Below, in pieces: positions 30,044 through 36,562 of a DNA stretch of 36,562 bases. A program made the translations under genes and the position numbers. The notes under the pieces were generated by a model. That model did not search any database. It had not been told where the DNA came from and was given only the letters and a program-made list of their open reading frames with translations. This DNA is from Acidobacteriota bacterium (GTDB lineage: Bacteria; Acidobacteriota; Vicinamibacteria; Vicinamibacterales; Fen-181), in NCBI GenBank assembly GCA_003170135.1, contig PMZR01000099.1:7997-44558 (forward strand), given 5' to 3'. Position 1 is the stretch's first letter; every line of letters begins with the position of its first letter.

Positions 30044-32512
30044 TTACCCGCCGTGGGTGCCGGCGCCGCCCCGCTCGAGCGCGCGGCCGGCCGCCACCTC
30101 GCGCGCGGCGTCCTGCGGGCGGCCGAGCCGGTTGTAGAGGTCGGCGAGCACGTAGTGCGCGAGCGGCGCGAGGCTGGAACGCGGCGCGATCTCGAGCGCC
30201 TTGCGCGCGCAGGCGACGGCCTCGGGAAGATTGAGGCCCGCGTCGAGGTAGGCCTTCGCGAGGAAGATGTTGGCCTCGGGGCTCGCCGGGTTGATGGCAA
30301 CCGACTGCTTCAACGCCGCGATCTGCGCCTGGTGGTTGCCGAGACGTTCGTAGAGCCGCCCGAGGTTGAAGGCGGCCTTGTAGGCGTCGGGATGGAGGTC
30401 GAGCTCGCGCCGGTATTCGGCTTCGGCCGTCCGCGGGTCGTTGCGCTCCTCGGCGATGAGCGCGAGGTTGTAGTGCGCGAGCCGCACGTCGTTCTTGATC
30501 TCGAGCGCCGCGCGCACGTCGCGCTCGGCCGTCGCGAGGTCGCCGCGCTGGAAGGCCAGCACGCCGAGCGCGTTGCGCGCCGGCGCGACGCGCGCGTCAA
30601 TCTCGAGCGCCTGACGGAAGTTCTGTTCGGCGCGCGCCACGTCGCCCCTGTCCAGGTAGATCTGGCCGATCTCGTAGCGCACGTGCGCGTTCTTCGGATC
30701 GATCGTCAGGTAGTGTTCGTATCCCGCCAGCGCCGCCTCGTCTTTCCCGAGGGCGCGGTAGGCGTTGGCCATGTTGATGACGGGCAGGTCGTAGTCGGGC
30801 TTCAGCGCGAGCGCGCGCTTGAAGTACGTGATCGCCTCCTCGTAACGGTGGACGCGCTGGCACGCGTTGCCGAGGCTGAACCAGGCATCGATGACGTTGG
30901 GATCCTCCGCGACCACCTTCTTGTAGATCGCGATGGCCCCCTCGGTCACCTCGTCCGGGGTCTGCGCCGACTTGCCCTGCTTGGCGGTCTCCCGCGCCTC
31001 GGTCATCAGGTTGAACAGGCCGATCTTGTCCTTCGGATCCGCGCGCTCGGTCCGCGGGCCCGACACGGTGGCGACAAACGATCCGACGTAACCGAGAGCG
31101 GCAAGGCGCGCCCTGGCTTCCGGGTCCACGTCCACCGCCGGCTTCGACGCCCCCTCGCTGCCCGGCGTGTCCTTCTCGTGCGCGCGCAGCCGCGCGATCA
31201 TCTGGTCGGCCAGCGTCCGGCGGTCGGCATACAGGTTCTTGTCCTCCTGCGGATCGCGCTCGAGGTCGTAGAGCTCCGGCCGCGGGGCGTCAATCACCTT
31301 GTAGCGCCCGGCGCGCCACGCGCGCAGGTCGCTCCACCCGAAGTGGTGCAGCGGGTACAGCGCCTCGGCATAGCCCTCGAGATCGAGCGTCGTCCGGACA
31401 CCGGTCATCAGCGGCACGAGGCTCGTCCCCGCGATCCCGCCGGGCGGCGCCATGTCCATCAGGTCGAGCACGGTCGGCATCAGGTCCACCGACCGGACCG
31501 GATCGGCCACGCGGCGTCCGCGCATCCGATCGAACGGCGCGCGGATGATGAACGGCACACGCGTGGTGGCCTCGTAGATGAAGAAGCCGTGGCTGCCCTC
31601 GCCGTGCTGATTGAGGGATTCGCCGTGATCGCCGATGACCGCAATCACCGTCTTGTCGAGCAGCCGGTTGCGTTCCAGGAAATCGATGACGCGCGCGATC
31701 TGCGAGTCCATGAACGCGATTTCCGCGTTGTAGGGATGGTTCGCGTAGCGCGATTTGAACGGTTCCGGGGCGTCGTACGGCTGGTGCGGATCGTAGAAGT
31801 GCAGCCAGCCGAAGAACCGCTGGTCCTTGACCTTCTCGAGCCACGGCAGCGCCTTGTCCACGACCTCGTTGCCCGGCCGCTGAATGTCGCCCAGGCCGAA
31901 CCCGCCCTGGGTCTGCGTCAGGTCGAAGTCGTCGACATAGGTCTCGAAGCCCTGGTTGAGACCCCACTTGCCGTCGAGCACGTAGGCGGCGACGACCGCG
32001 CCCGTCTTGAGGCCCTTGCGCTTGAGAATCGTCGCGAGCGTCAGCTGTTGCGGCGACAGGAAGAACCCGCCGTTGTCGCGCACGCCGTGCTCGGGCGGAA
32101 ACTTGCTGGTGAAGATGCTGCAGTGCGCCGGGAGCGTCAGCGGCGCTACCGCCATCGTGTGCTCGAACAGCACGCCCTCGCGCGCGAGCCGGTCGATCGT
32201 CGGTGTCTCGATGTCCCGGTAGCCGTACGCGCCGATGCGGTCGGCACGCGTGGTGTCGAGGGTGATGACGAGCAGGTTCAGATCGTCCCGCCCAGCCGCC
32301 GCCCGGCCGAGATCCAGGCCGCTGGCGCTGCGGGCGGAGCGCGACGCGAGAAACCACCACGTCGTGCCTGCGGCCACGACGATCGCCGCCGCCAGCAGGA
32401 GCCCGACCAGGCCGCGGCGACTCCGCGCGCGCCTGTCGCCGCTCACCTGGGCCGGCGGCGCCGATTTCGGACCGGGCGCCGAAGAGGAGCGCCCTTTCTT
32501 GCGACTGGACAT
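30044..32512 (-). CDS. Membrane-anchored sulfatase-like protein with C-terminal TPR repeats
   Basis: An 822-residue protein. A basic N-terminus and one transmembrane helix (about 34-56) are followed by an alkaline-phosphatase/sulfatase-superfamily domain at about 78-480: VITLDTTRADRIGAYGY carries metal Asp 86, and GDHGE and HGEGSHG the distal metal site. From about 500 to the end there are roughly seven or more tetratricopeptide repeats. At the site that in sulfatases is C/S-x-P-S-R, this protein has T126-L-P-A-H130, so no formylglycine can form. Thr could act as nucleophile as in phosphatases or phosphotransferases. It is probably periplasmic, with the TPR part holding partners. The ATG is preceded by AGGATCGGAAT, which merges into a heptamer array. 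Same strand as the M14 gene but 476 bases apart. Confidence 0.85.
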   Translation of the reverse strand: MSSRKKGRSSSAPGPKSAPPAQVSGDRRARSRRGLVGLLLAAAIVVAAGTTWWFLASRSARSASGLDLGRAAAGRDDLNLLVITLDTTRADRIGAYGYRDIETPTIDRLAREGVLFEHTMAVAPLTLPAHCSIFTSKFPPEHGVRDNGGFFLSPQQLTLATILKRKGLKTGAVVAAYVLDGKWGLNQGFETYVDDFDLTQTQGGFGLGDIQRPGNEVVDKALPWLEKVKDQRFFGWLHFYDPHQPYDAPEPFKSRYANHPYNAEIAFMDSQIARVIDFLERNRLLDKTVIAVIGDHGESLNQHGEGSHGFFIYEATTRVPFIIRAPFDRMRGRRVADPVRSVDLMPTVLDLMDMAPPGGIAGTSLVPLMTGVRTTLDLEGYAEALYPLHHFGWSDLRAWRAGRYKVIDAPRPELYDLERDPQEDKNLYADRRTLADQMIARLRAHEKDTPGSEGASKPAVDVDPEARARLAALGYVGSFVATVSGPRTERADPKDKIGLFNLMTEARETAKQGKSAQTPDEVTEGAIAIYKKVVAEDPNVIDAWFSLGNACQRVHRYEEAITYFKRALALKPDYDLPVINMANAYRALGKDEAALAGYEHYLTIDPKNAHVRYEIGQIYLDRGDVARAEQNFRQALEIDARVAPARNALGVLAFQRGDLATAERDVRAALEIKNDVRLAHYNLALIAEERNDPRTAEAEYRRELDLHPDAYKAAFNLGRLYERLGNHQAQIAALKQSVAINPASPEANIFLAKAYLDAGLNLPEAVACARKALEIAPRSSLAPLAHYVLADLYNRLGRPQDAAREVAAGRALERGGAGTHGG

Positions 32513-32514
32513 AT

Positions 32515-32573
32515 TCCGATCCTAGTCCCTGGTCCCTAGTCCTTGGTCCCTGGTCCCTGCTCCCAGATCCCTA
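32515..32573. repeat. GTCCCTR heptamer array at the start of the sulfatase-like gene
   Basis: From 32525 the units GTCCCTG, GTCCCTA, GTCCTTG, GTCCCTG, GTCCCTG and CTCCCAG follow without gap. On the minus strand they read AGGGACY and lead straight into AGGATCGGA (32515-32523), 2 bases before the ATG. The array therefore forms the 5' leader and probable ribosome-binding region. It is a different heptamer type from GTCCGRN. Confidence 0.85.
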
Positions 32574-32742
32574 CCCCCAAGTCTCGAGCTCCGTCAACCG
32601 GCAGGGGCTACGGCAGAGGCGGCTTCAACCTTTTGGAGAACATATCCCGGCGTTTGGATTCCACGCGTCCGGACACAGCTCGTCGGCATCTGGAGATCCT
32701 TGGCTGTCAGCGACTTAGCCCCACATCACGATGTCCATTCGG

Positions 32743-32758
32743 TGGCAGAGTGTTTGAA
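32743..32758 (+). promoter_or_regulatory. Possible sigma-54-like promoter for the receptor operon
   Basis: TGGCAGAGTGTTTGAA has the GG and G(C) elements at the 10-base separation of a -24/-12 promoter, with A in place of the final C. It lies about 125 bases before the small secreted protein gene. One deviation in the most conserved dinucleotide makes it weak evidence. The remainder of 32574-32883 holds no gene. Confidence 0.2.
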
Positions 32759-32883
32759 GTATTCTTCGGTCGGTTCTTCAACCCGACCCGTGCCCCCCCT
32801 TCGTGTAATTCGTGCCACTGCCGTTCGCGGGCGCACTGATGTGCGCTTGCGCGTCCCGCTCCTCAGTGAGGAGGAAGAACATC

Positions 32884-33246
32884 GTGAACTACCCAGATCG
32901 CACGTCGCGGCCGATTCTGCGCGTGCTCGCGATCGTCCTGGCCCTTGCGGTTCCTCTGCCGGCGCTCGCAGCCGACGGGAGCCAACCGGCCGCGAAGCCG
33001 GGCATTCGTGCCTCGGTCGCGACCGCCGTCGCGGCGGTTGGTCCGACCGCGCCCTCAGGCCGGACCCTCGCCAGCAAAGACGCATCCCAGGGGACGCCCG
33101 ACCGGAAGGCTCCCCTCGCCTCGCGATCGTTCTTCAAGACGACGCCGGGCGTCATCATCCTCGCGGTCGTCGGGGCCGGCGCCGGGTACACCATCTACTC
33201 CGCCAGCCACGATCGCATTCACTCCGTCATTCGGCAGACCCAGTAA
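32884..33246 (+). CDS. Small secreted or membrane protein preceding the TonB receptor
   Basis: A 120-residue protein of unknown function. GTG 32884 is chosen because GAGGAGGAAG lies just upstream and the next residues form a signal peptide (VLAIVLALAVPLPALAA). An ATG at 32838 has no such site. A Pro/Ala/Ser/Lys-rich middle leads to a single C-terminal hydrophobic helix (PGVIILAVVGAGAGYTIYSA) and a short basic tail. The gene ends 17 bases before the receptor start, so the two are almost certainly co-transcribed. No catalytic motif is visible. A structural or assembly role at the envelope linked to the receptor is an inference from position only. Confidence 0.75.
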   Translation: MNYPDRTSRPILRVLAIVLALAVPLPALAADGSQPAAKPGIRASVATAVAAVGPTAPSGRTLASKDASQGTPDRKAPLASRSFFKTTPGVIILAVVGAGAGYTIYSASHDRIHSVIRQTQ

Positions 33247-33263
33247 GCGAGGAGGCAGGAAGC

Positions 33264-36011
33264 ATGAGACGCACAATCGTACTTGCCCTCCTTGTCGCGA
33301 CGGTCGGCTTCGCCGGCGTGGTTGGCGCCCAGACGCTGACCGGAACGATCGCCGGCAAGGTGAGCGACGAACAGGGAGGCGTGCTGCCGGGCGTGAACGT
33401 CACGCTGACCGGCAAGACCGGATCGCAGACACAGGTGAGCGACGCCAAGGGCGAGTTCCGCTTCCTGGGCCTGGCCCCGGGCATCTACTCGGTCAAAGCC
33501 GAGCTCCAGGGCTTCCGCCCGAAGGAGCAGCAGAATCTCGACGTGAGCATCGGCAGGACCGTCGAAGTGGCGCTCGCGATGGTCGTCGGCGGCCTCACTG
33601 AAACGGTGGACGTCATCGCCAACGCGGTGACCATCGATACGACCTCCACCAAGACCGACAGCAACCTCTCGCAGGACCTGCTGTTCAGCATGCCGCTGTC
33701 GCACAACAACCCGGCGGTCAGCATCCTGCAGTACTTCCCCGGCGTGAACGACGGCTCGGCGTTCGGCGGCGCGTCGGACGGCGCCAACTCGCTGATGCTG
33801 GACGGCGTGGACACACGCGACCCCGAGGGCGGCACCGCGTGGACGTTCTACAACTACAACATCATCGACGAAGTGTCGGTCGGCAGCCTCGGGCAGCCCG
33901 CGGAGTACGGCGGGTTCACCGGCGCGGTGGTCAACACGATCACCAAGTCGGGCGGCAACCGGTTCTCGGCGCTGTCCGAGTTCCGGTGGACGAACGACAG
34001 CCTGGCGAGCAACAACGTCCCGGCGGACGTCATCGCCAAGAACGCCACCCTGGCGACGCCGGACCAGGTCCTGACGATGAAGGACTTCACGGTGCAGCTG
34101 GGCGGGCCGATCCAGAAGGACAAGATCTTCTTCTTCACGAGCATCCAGCGCTACCACATCGAGCAGAAGATCGCCGGGCCGATCCGCTCCGAGATCAGCC
34201 CGCGCTTCAACTTCAAGGTCACCTTCCAGCCGACGCCGACCGACAACATCGTCGCGTCGCTGCAGTACGACCAGTACAACCAGCGGGGCCGCACCGGGCT
34301 CATCCCGGGGTACGCCGTCTCGTCGAATTCCCAGACGATCGACCAGGATTCGCCCGAGGCGGTCTACAACGCGCAGTACCGCAAGACGTTCGGCGGATCG
34401 ACGCTCTTCGAGGCGAAGTTCACCGGCTGGTGGGGTTACTACGACCTGAACCCGGTCAGTTCCGCGCCGACGCACTTCGACGGCGAGACCGGCAAGTTCT
34501 CGGGCGGCGCGGGCTACACCGCGCAGTACGACCGCACCCGGAACCAGTTGAACATGGCGCTCTCGAAGTACGCCGACCTGGCCGGCACGCACAACTTCAA
34601 GTTCGGGATGGAGATCGAGCGCAGCAGCATCCGCGATCGTTTCCAGTACTCGCACCTCCCCGGCCAGACGCAGGGCGTCTACCTGTACGACTACGGCGGC
34701 CAGCCGTACCAGGCCTGGGGCTATTCGTATGACCTGCAGGGCAAGAACAGCCGCGACTCGTTCTACGCCCAGGATCAGTGGAGGATGGGCCGCGCGACGT
34801 TGAACCTCGGCCTGCGCGCCGACAGCATCAAGGGCGCCGACGAGGCGACCAACAAGCAGCTCTACTCGACCTTCTCGGTCGGCCCGCGGCTGGGCGCCGC
34901 GATCGACCTGACCGGCAAGGGCACGTCGGTCCTGCGGGCCTTCTACGGCCAGATGTACGACGCCGCCGTCTTCAGTTCCTGGAGCCGCGCGACCAGCGGC
35001 CTCACGCCGACCAACTATTACGACGTCGGTCCGAACTGGAACTCGCTCACCCTGACCGACACGGTTGCCAAGACCTATACCGTCGGCAACGATCTGAAGC
35101 ACCCGCGCGTCGATGAACTCAACTTCGCGTGGGAGCAGCAGATCGGGAAAAACTTCAAGTTCACTGCGACCGGCATCTGGCGCGAGTGGAAGAACTTCCT
35201 CAATTCCGTGCTTCCCAACGGCTTGTGGACGCCCATCAACTATCCGACGCCCACCGGCTGGTCATCGCCGACGCTGCCACTCTACAGTTGGGCGAATTCG
35301 ACCTCAGTTCCGCAGTTCACCATCCTGAACACGGACCAGGTCACCTACAACCTGTCCAACGGGCAGGCGGTCACCGTGGACGCGTCCCGCAAGTACAAGG
35401 GGATGATGCTCGTGCTCGAGCGCGGGTTCCGGAATCGCTGGCAGGCCCGCGTCTCCTACGTGCTGTCGAAGACGACCGGCACCATCACCAACAGCACCTA
35501 CGCGGGCATCACGAGCAGCCAGTTCGAAACGCCGAACACGATCGTGGTGAATGCCGACGGTCCGACCACTTATGACCGCAGACACGAGGTCAAGGTGTTC
35601 GCCGGGTACCAGATCCCGAAGATCGAGGTCTCGGTGAACGGCGGCTGGACGTTCCTGTCCGGCTCGCCGTATCCGGCCAACTTCCGCATCAGCGGGAGCA
35701 CGACCAGGCGGCTGCTCTGGCCGAGCACGGTCACCGTCAACCTGGATGCGCCCGGCAGCCACATGAACGACCGCCAGAGCAATCTCGATCTGCGGCTGGA
35801 GAAGGTCGTCAACATCGGCTTCAACCGGTTCGGCTTCTACGCCGACATCGCGAACGCGCTCAACCAGGCGACGGTTCTCAGCCGCCAGGCGCGGTTCCCG
35901 ACCCGGACGCTGACCGATCAGAATGGCAACGACGTCGTCGTGGCGTTCGCCGACCCGCTCACGCTGTCGGCCGGCCGCCAGGTCACGTTCGGCGCGCGCT
36001 GGTCGTTCTAG
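33264..36011 (+). CDS. Oar-like TonB-dependent outer-membrane receptor
   Basis: A 915-residue outer-membrane beta-barrel receptor. AGGAGGCAGGAAGC precedes ATG 33264 and a signal peptide ends near GVVGAQ (residue 23). Residues about 25-110 form a carboxypeptidase-regulatory-like Ig domain (GTIAGKVSDEQGGVLPGVNV, GEFRFLGLAPGIYSV). The plug follows (LMLDGVDTRDPEGG, GQPAEYGGFTGAVVNTITKSGGN), then about 650 residues of alternating aromatic beta-strands ending in the C-terminal ...VTFGARWSF, whose last residue Phe is the barrel-insertion signal. No STN signalling domain is present. Such Oar-type receptors are abundant in Acidobacteriota and are thought to import oligosaccharides or peptides; the substrate is not known here. 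A strong terminator lies 43 bases downstream. Confidence 0.92.
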   Translation: MRRTIVLALLVATVGFAGVVGAQTLTGTIAGKVSDEQGGVLPGVNVTLTGKTGSQTQVSDAKGEFRFLGLAPGIYSVKAELQGFRPKEQQNLDVSIGRTVEVALAMVVGGLTETVDVIANAVTIDTTSTKTDSNLSQDLLFSMPLSHNNPAVSILQYFPGVNDGSAFGGASDGANSLMLDGVDTRDPEGGTAWTFYNYNIIDEVSVGSLGQPAEYGGFTGAVVNTITKSGGNRFSALSEFRWTNDSLASNNVPADVIAKNATLATPDQVLTMKDFTVQLGGPIQKDKIFFFTSIQRYHIEQKIAGPIRSEISPRFNFKVTFQPTPTDNIVASLQYDQYNQRGRTGLIPGYAVSSNSQTIDQDSPEAVYNAQYRKTFGGSTLFEAKFTGWWGYYDLNPVSSAPTHFDGETGKFSGGAGYTAQYDRTRNQLNMALSKYADLAGTHNFKFGMEIERSSIRDRFQYSHLPGQTQGVYLYDYGGQPYQAWGYSYDLQGKNSRDSFYAQDQWRMGRATLNLGLRADSIKGADEATNKQLYSTFSVGPRLGAAIDLTGKGTSVLRAFYGQMYDAAVFSSWSRATSGLTPTNYYDVGPNWNSLTLTDTVAKTYTVGNDLKHPRVDELNFAWEQQIGKNFKFTATGIWREWKNFLNSVLPNGLWTPINYPTPTGWSSPTLPLYSWANSTSVPQFTILNTDQVTYNLSNGQAVTVDASRKYKGMMLVLERGFRNRWQARVSYVLSKTTGTITNSTYAGITSSQFETPNTIVVNADGPTTYDRRHEVKVFAGYQIPKIEVSVNGGWTFLSGSPYPANFRISGSTTRRLLWPSTVTVNLDAPGSHMNDRQSNLDLRLEKVVNIGFNRFGFYADIANALNQATVLSRQARFPTRTLTDQNGNDVVVAFADPLTLSAGRQVTFGARWSF

Positions 36012-36053
36012 GGCAAGGCGCAGGGCTTCGGCCCCGCCGCTGACACATCGACC

Positions 36054-36090
36054 GGCCCCGGGGGCACATGCTCCCGGGGCCTTTTTCTTT
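36054..36090 (+). terminator. Rho-independent terminator of the receptor operon
   Basis: GGCCCCGGG pairs perfectly with CCCGGGGCC (extendable to 11 pairs with one G-T) around a CACATG loop, followed by TTTTTCTTT. It lies 43 bases after the receptor stop and is the clearest intrinsic terminator in the window. Confidence 0.92.
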
Positions 36091-36562
36091 GCCTCTTCGG
36101 ACATTTCCGTGGGTGATTCCGCCAGTCGAGGCCGCGCCCGGATGCCGAATGACGCGTGACCCGCGTGGCGCGGCGCAGGCACATCCCCTCCCGAGCCGGG
36201 CTCCGCAGGCCGGGAAAGGCACCCCGCCCCGCCGGCGCGGCTCCGCCGGGAAACCGGCGCAAGCGCTCCTCGGGTTCCGCGCCCCGCGACGCTCTGCCGT
36301 GCGCGGCCTGCTCCGCACGGCTCGTTCGAGGATGCGCCCGCACCGGTCCACGCGCTCGGGTGCGCCGGGGGACGGGGCGCGCGAGCGGTTGCTCAAGGGG
36401 GCCGTGCAGTGCCCGGAGACGCTCTGCCTCTGCGTCGGTGACATCGAGAACGCGAGAGTCATCGCGCACGGTCTCGCGCCGACGTGATGCCGGTCGTGCA
36501 CGGAGCGGCTGCACCCCCGACCGAGCCTGCGGAGCAGGCCGCGGTCGATCCTGGACCGCGAC
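36091..36562. other. Gene-free right end with intergenic repeat and hairpins
   Basis: No coding region is supported. The block 36244-36340 is related to 29714-29803 and includes an identical 21-base core at 36308-36328. Two perfect hairpins end the window: GCCTGC-GGA-GCAGGC (36525-36539) and CGCGGTC-GATCCTG-GACCGCG (36540-36560). Several open frames run through on both strands, but none resembles a known protein. Confidence 0.5.

Noticed and set aside
475..32573. Heptamer arrays considered as CRISPR
   Set aside because: The units are 7 bases with no spacers, and no cas gene is present.
32543..32839. A 98-codon frame containing CNSCH, like a haem c attachment motif
   Set aside because: It has no signal peptide, no ribosome-binding site and no cytochrome context, and begins inside a heptamer array. 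The motif is most likely chance.
36008..36514. Minus-strand frame at the right end (starts MQPLRARPASRRRETV)
   Set aside because: It runs through the receptor terminator and the intergenic repeat and has the Arg/Ala-rich composition of GC-rich noise.

Overview
The window is GC-rich bacterial chromosome. The ADOP-type orphan permease, the Oar-like TonB-dependent receptor with an N-terminal carboxypeptidase-regulatory domain, the TPR-fused alkaline-phosphatase-superfamily protein and several secreted M14-type peptidases together suggest an Acidobacteriota genome, probably class Vicinamibacteria. That placement is inferred from gene families; no rRNA or marker gene is present. No tRNA, CRISPR array, prophage or complete IS element was seen.

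Layout. 1-2811: an Eco57I-type restriction-modification methylase, cut by the left edge. 2907-3356: secreted cupin. 3401-7822, minus strand: a four-gene run of secreted M14 carboxypeptidase, AstE/AspA-like deacylase, double TonB-C protein and ketopantoate-reductase-like enzyme. 8099-9541: divergent glutamine-synthetase-like enzyme. 9769-12270: ADOP permease. 12346-14848, minus: nitrilase-fold amidase followed by three tandem paralogous membrane proteins. 15028-16629: delta-1-pyrroline-5-carboxylate dehydrogenase, convergent with a DUF362 protein (16630-17733). 17968-24877, plus: VWA protein, TMEM43-like protein, aldehyde:ferredoxin oxidoreductase (AOR) family enzyme and a ThiS/MoaD-like sulfur carrier, with a four-helix-bundle (S23-type) gene inserted before the carrier. 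25115-32512, minus: saccharopine-dehydrogenase-like enzyme, large M14 peptidase and sulfatase-like/TPR protein. 32884-36011: small secreted protein and an Oar-like receptor, closed by a strong terminator.

Several genes fit amino-acid and peptide turnover: two M14 peptidases, the AstE-like enzyme, P5C dehydrogenase, the lysine-dehydrogenase-like enzyme, the amidase and the GS-like enzyme. The AOR protein and its sulfur carrier point to a tungsto/molybdopterin oxidoreductase system.

The most unusual feature is a dispersed set of seven-base tandem repeats of at least five sequence types (GTCCGRN, GGTCAAC, GTCCCTR, AGGANTC, TCGTTGG-like). They sit almost exactly at gene borders, often switch strand within one array, supply stop codons or ribosome-binding sequence to neighbouring genes, and in two proteins lie in frame in linkers. 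Two consecutive intergenic intervals, 24202-24676 and 24878-25117, are bounded by perfect inverted repeats built from these heptamers. The first carries an S23-type four-helix-bundle gene and splits the AOR gene from its sulfur carrier. The second carries only the C-terminal tail of a lost ADOP permease. A second such tail lies at 17745-17866. This looks like an undescribed repeat-bounded cassette process and is the main lead here. A second lead is the AOR leader (21866-21989), which holds several perfect hairpins, two of them mutually exclusive around the Shine-Dalgarno sequence.
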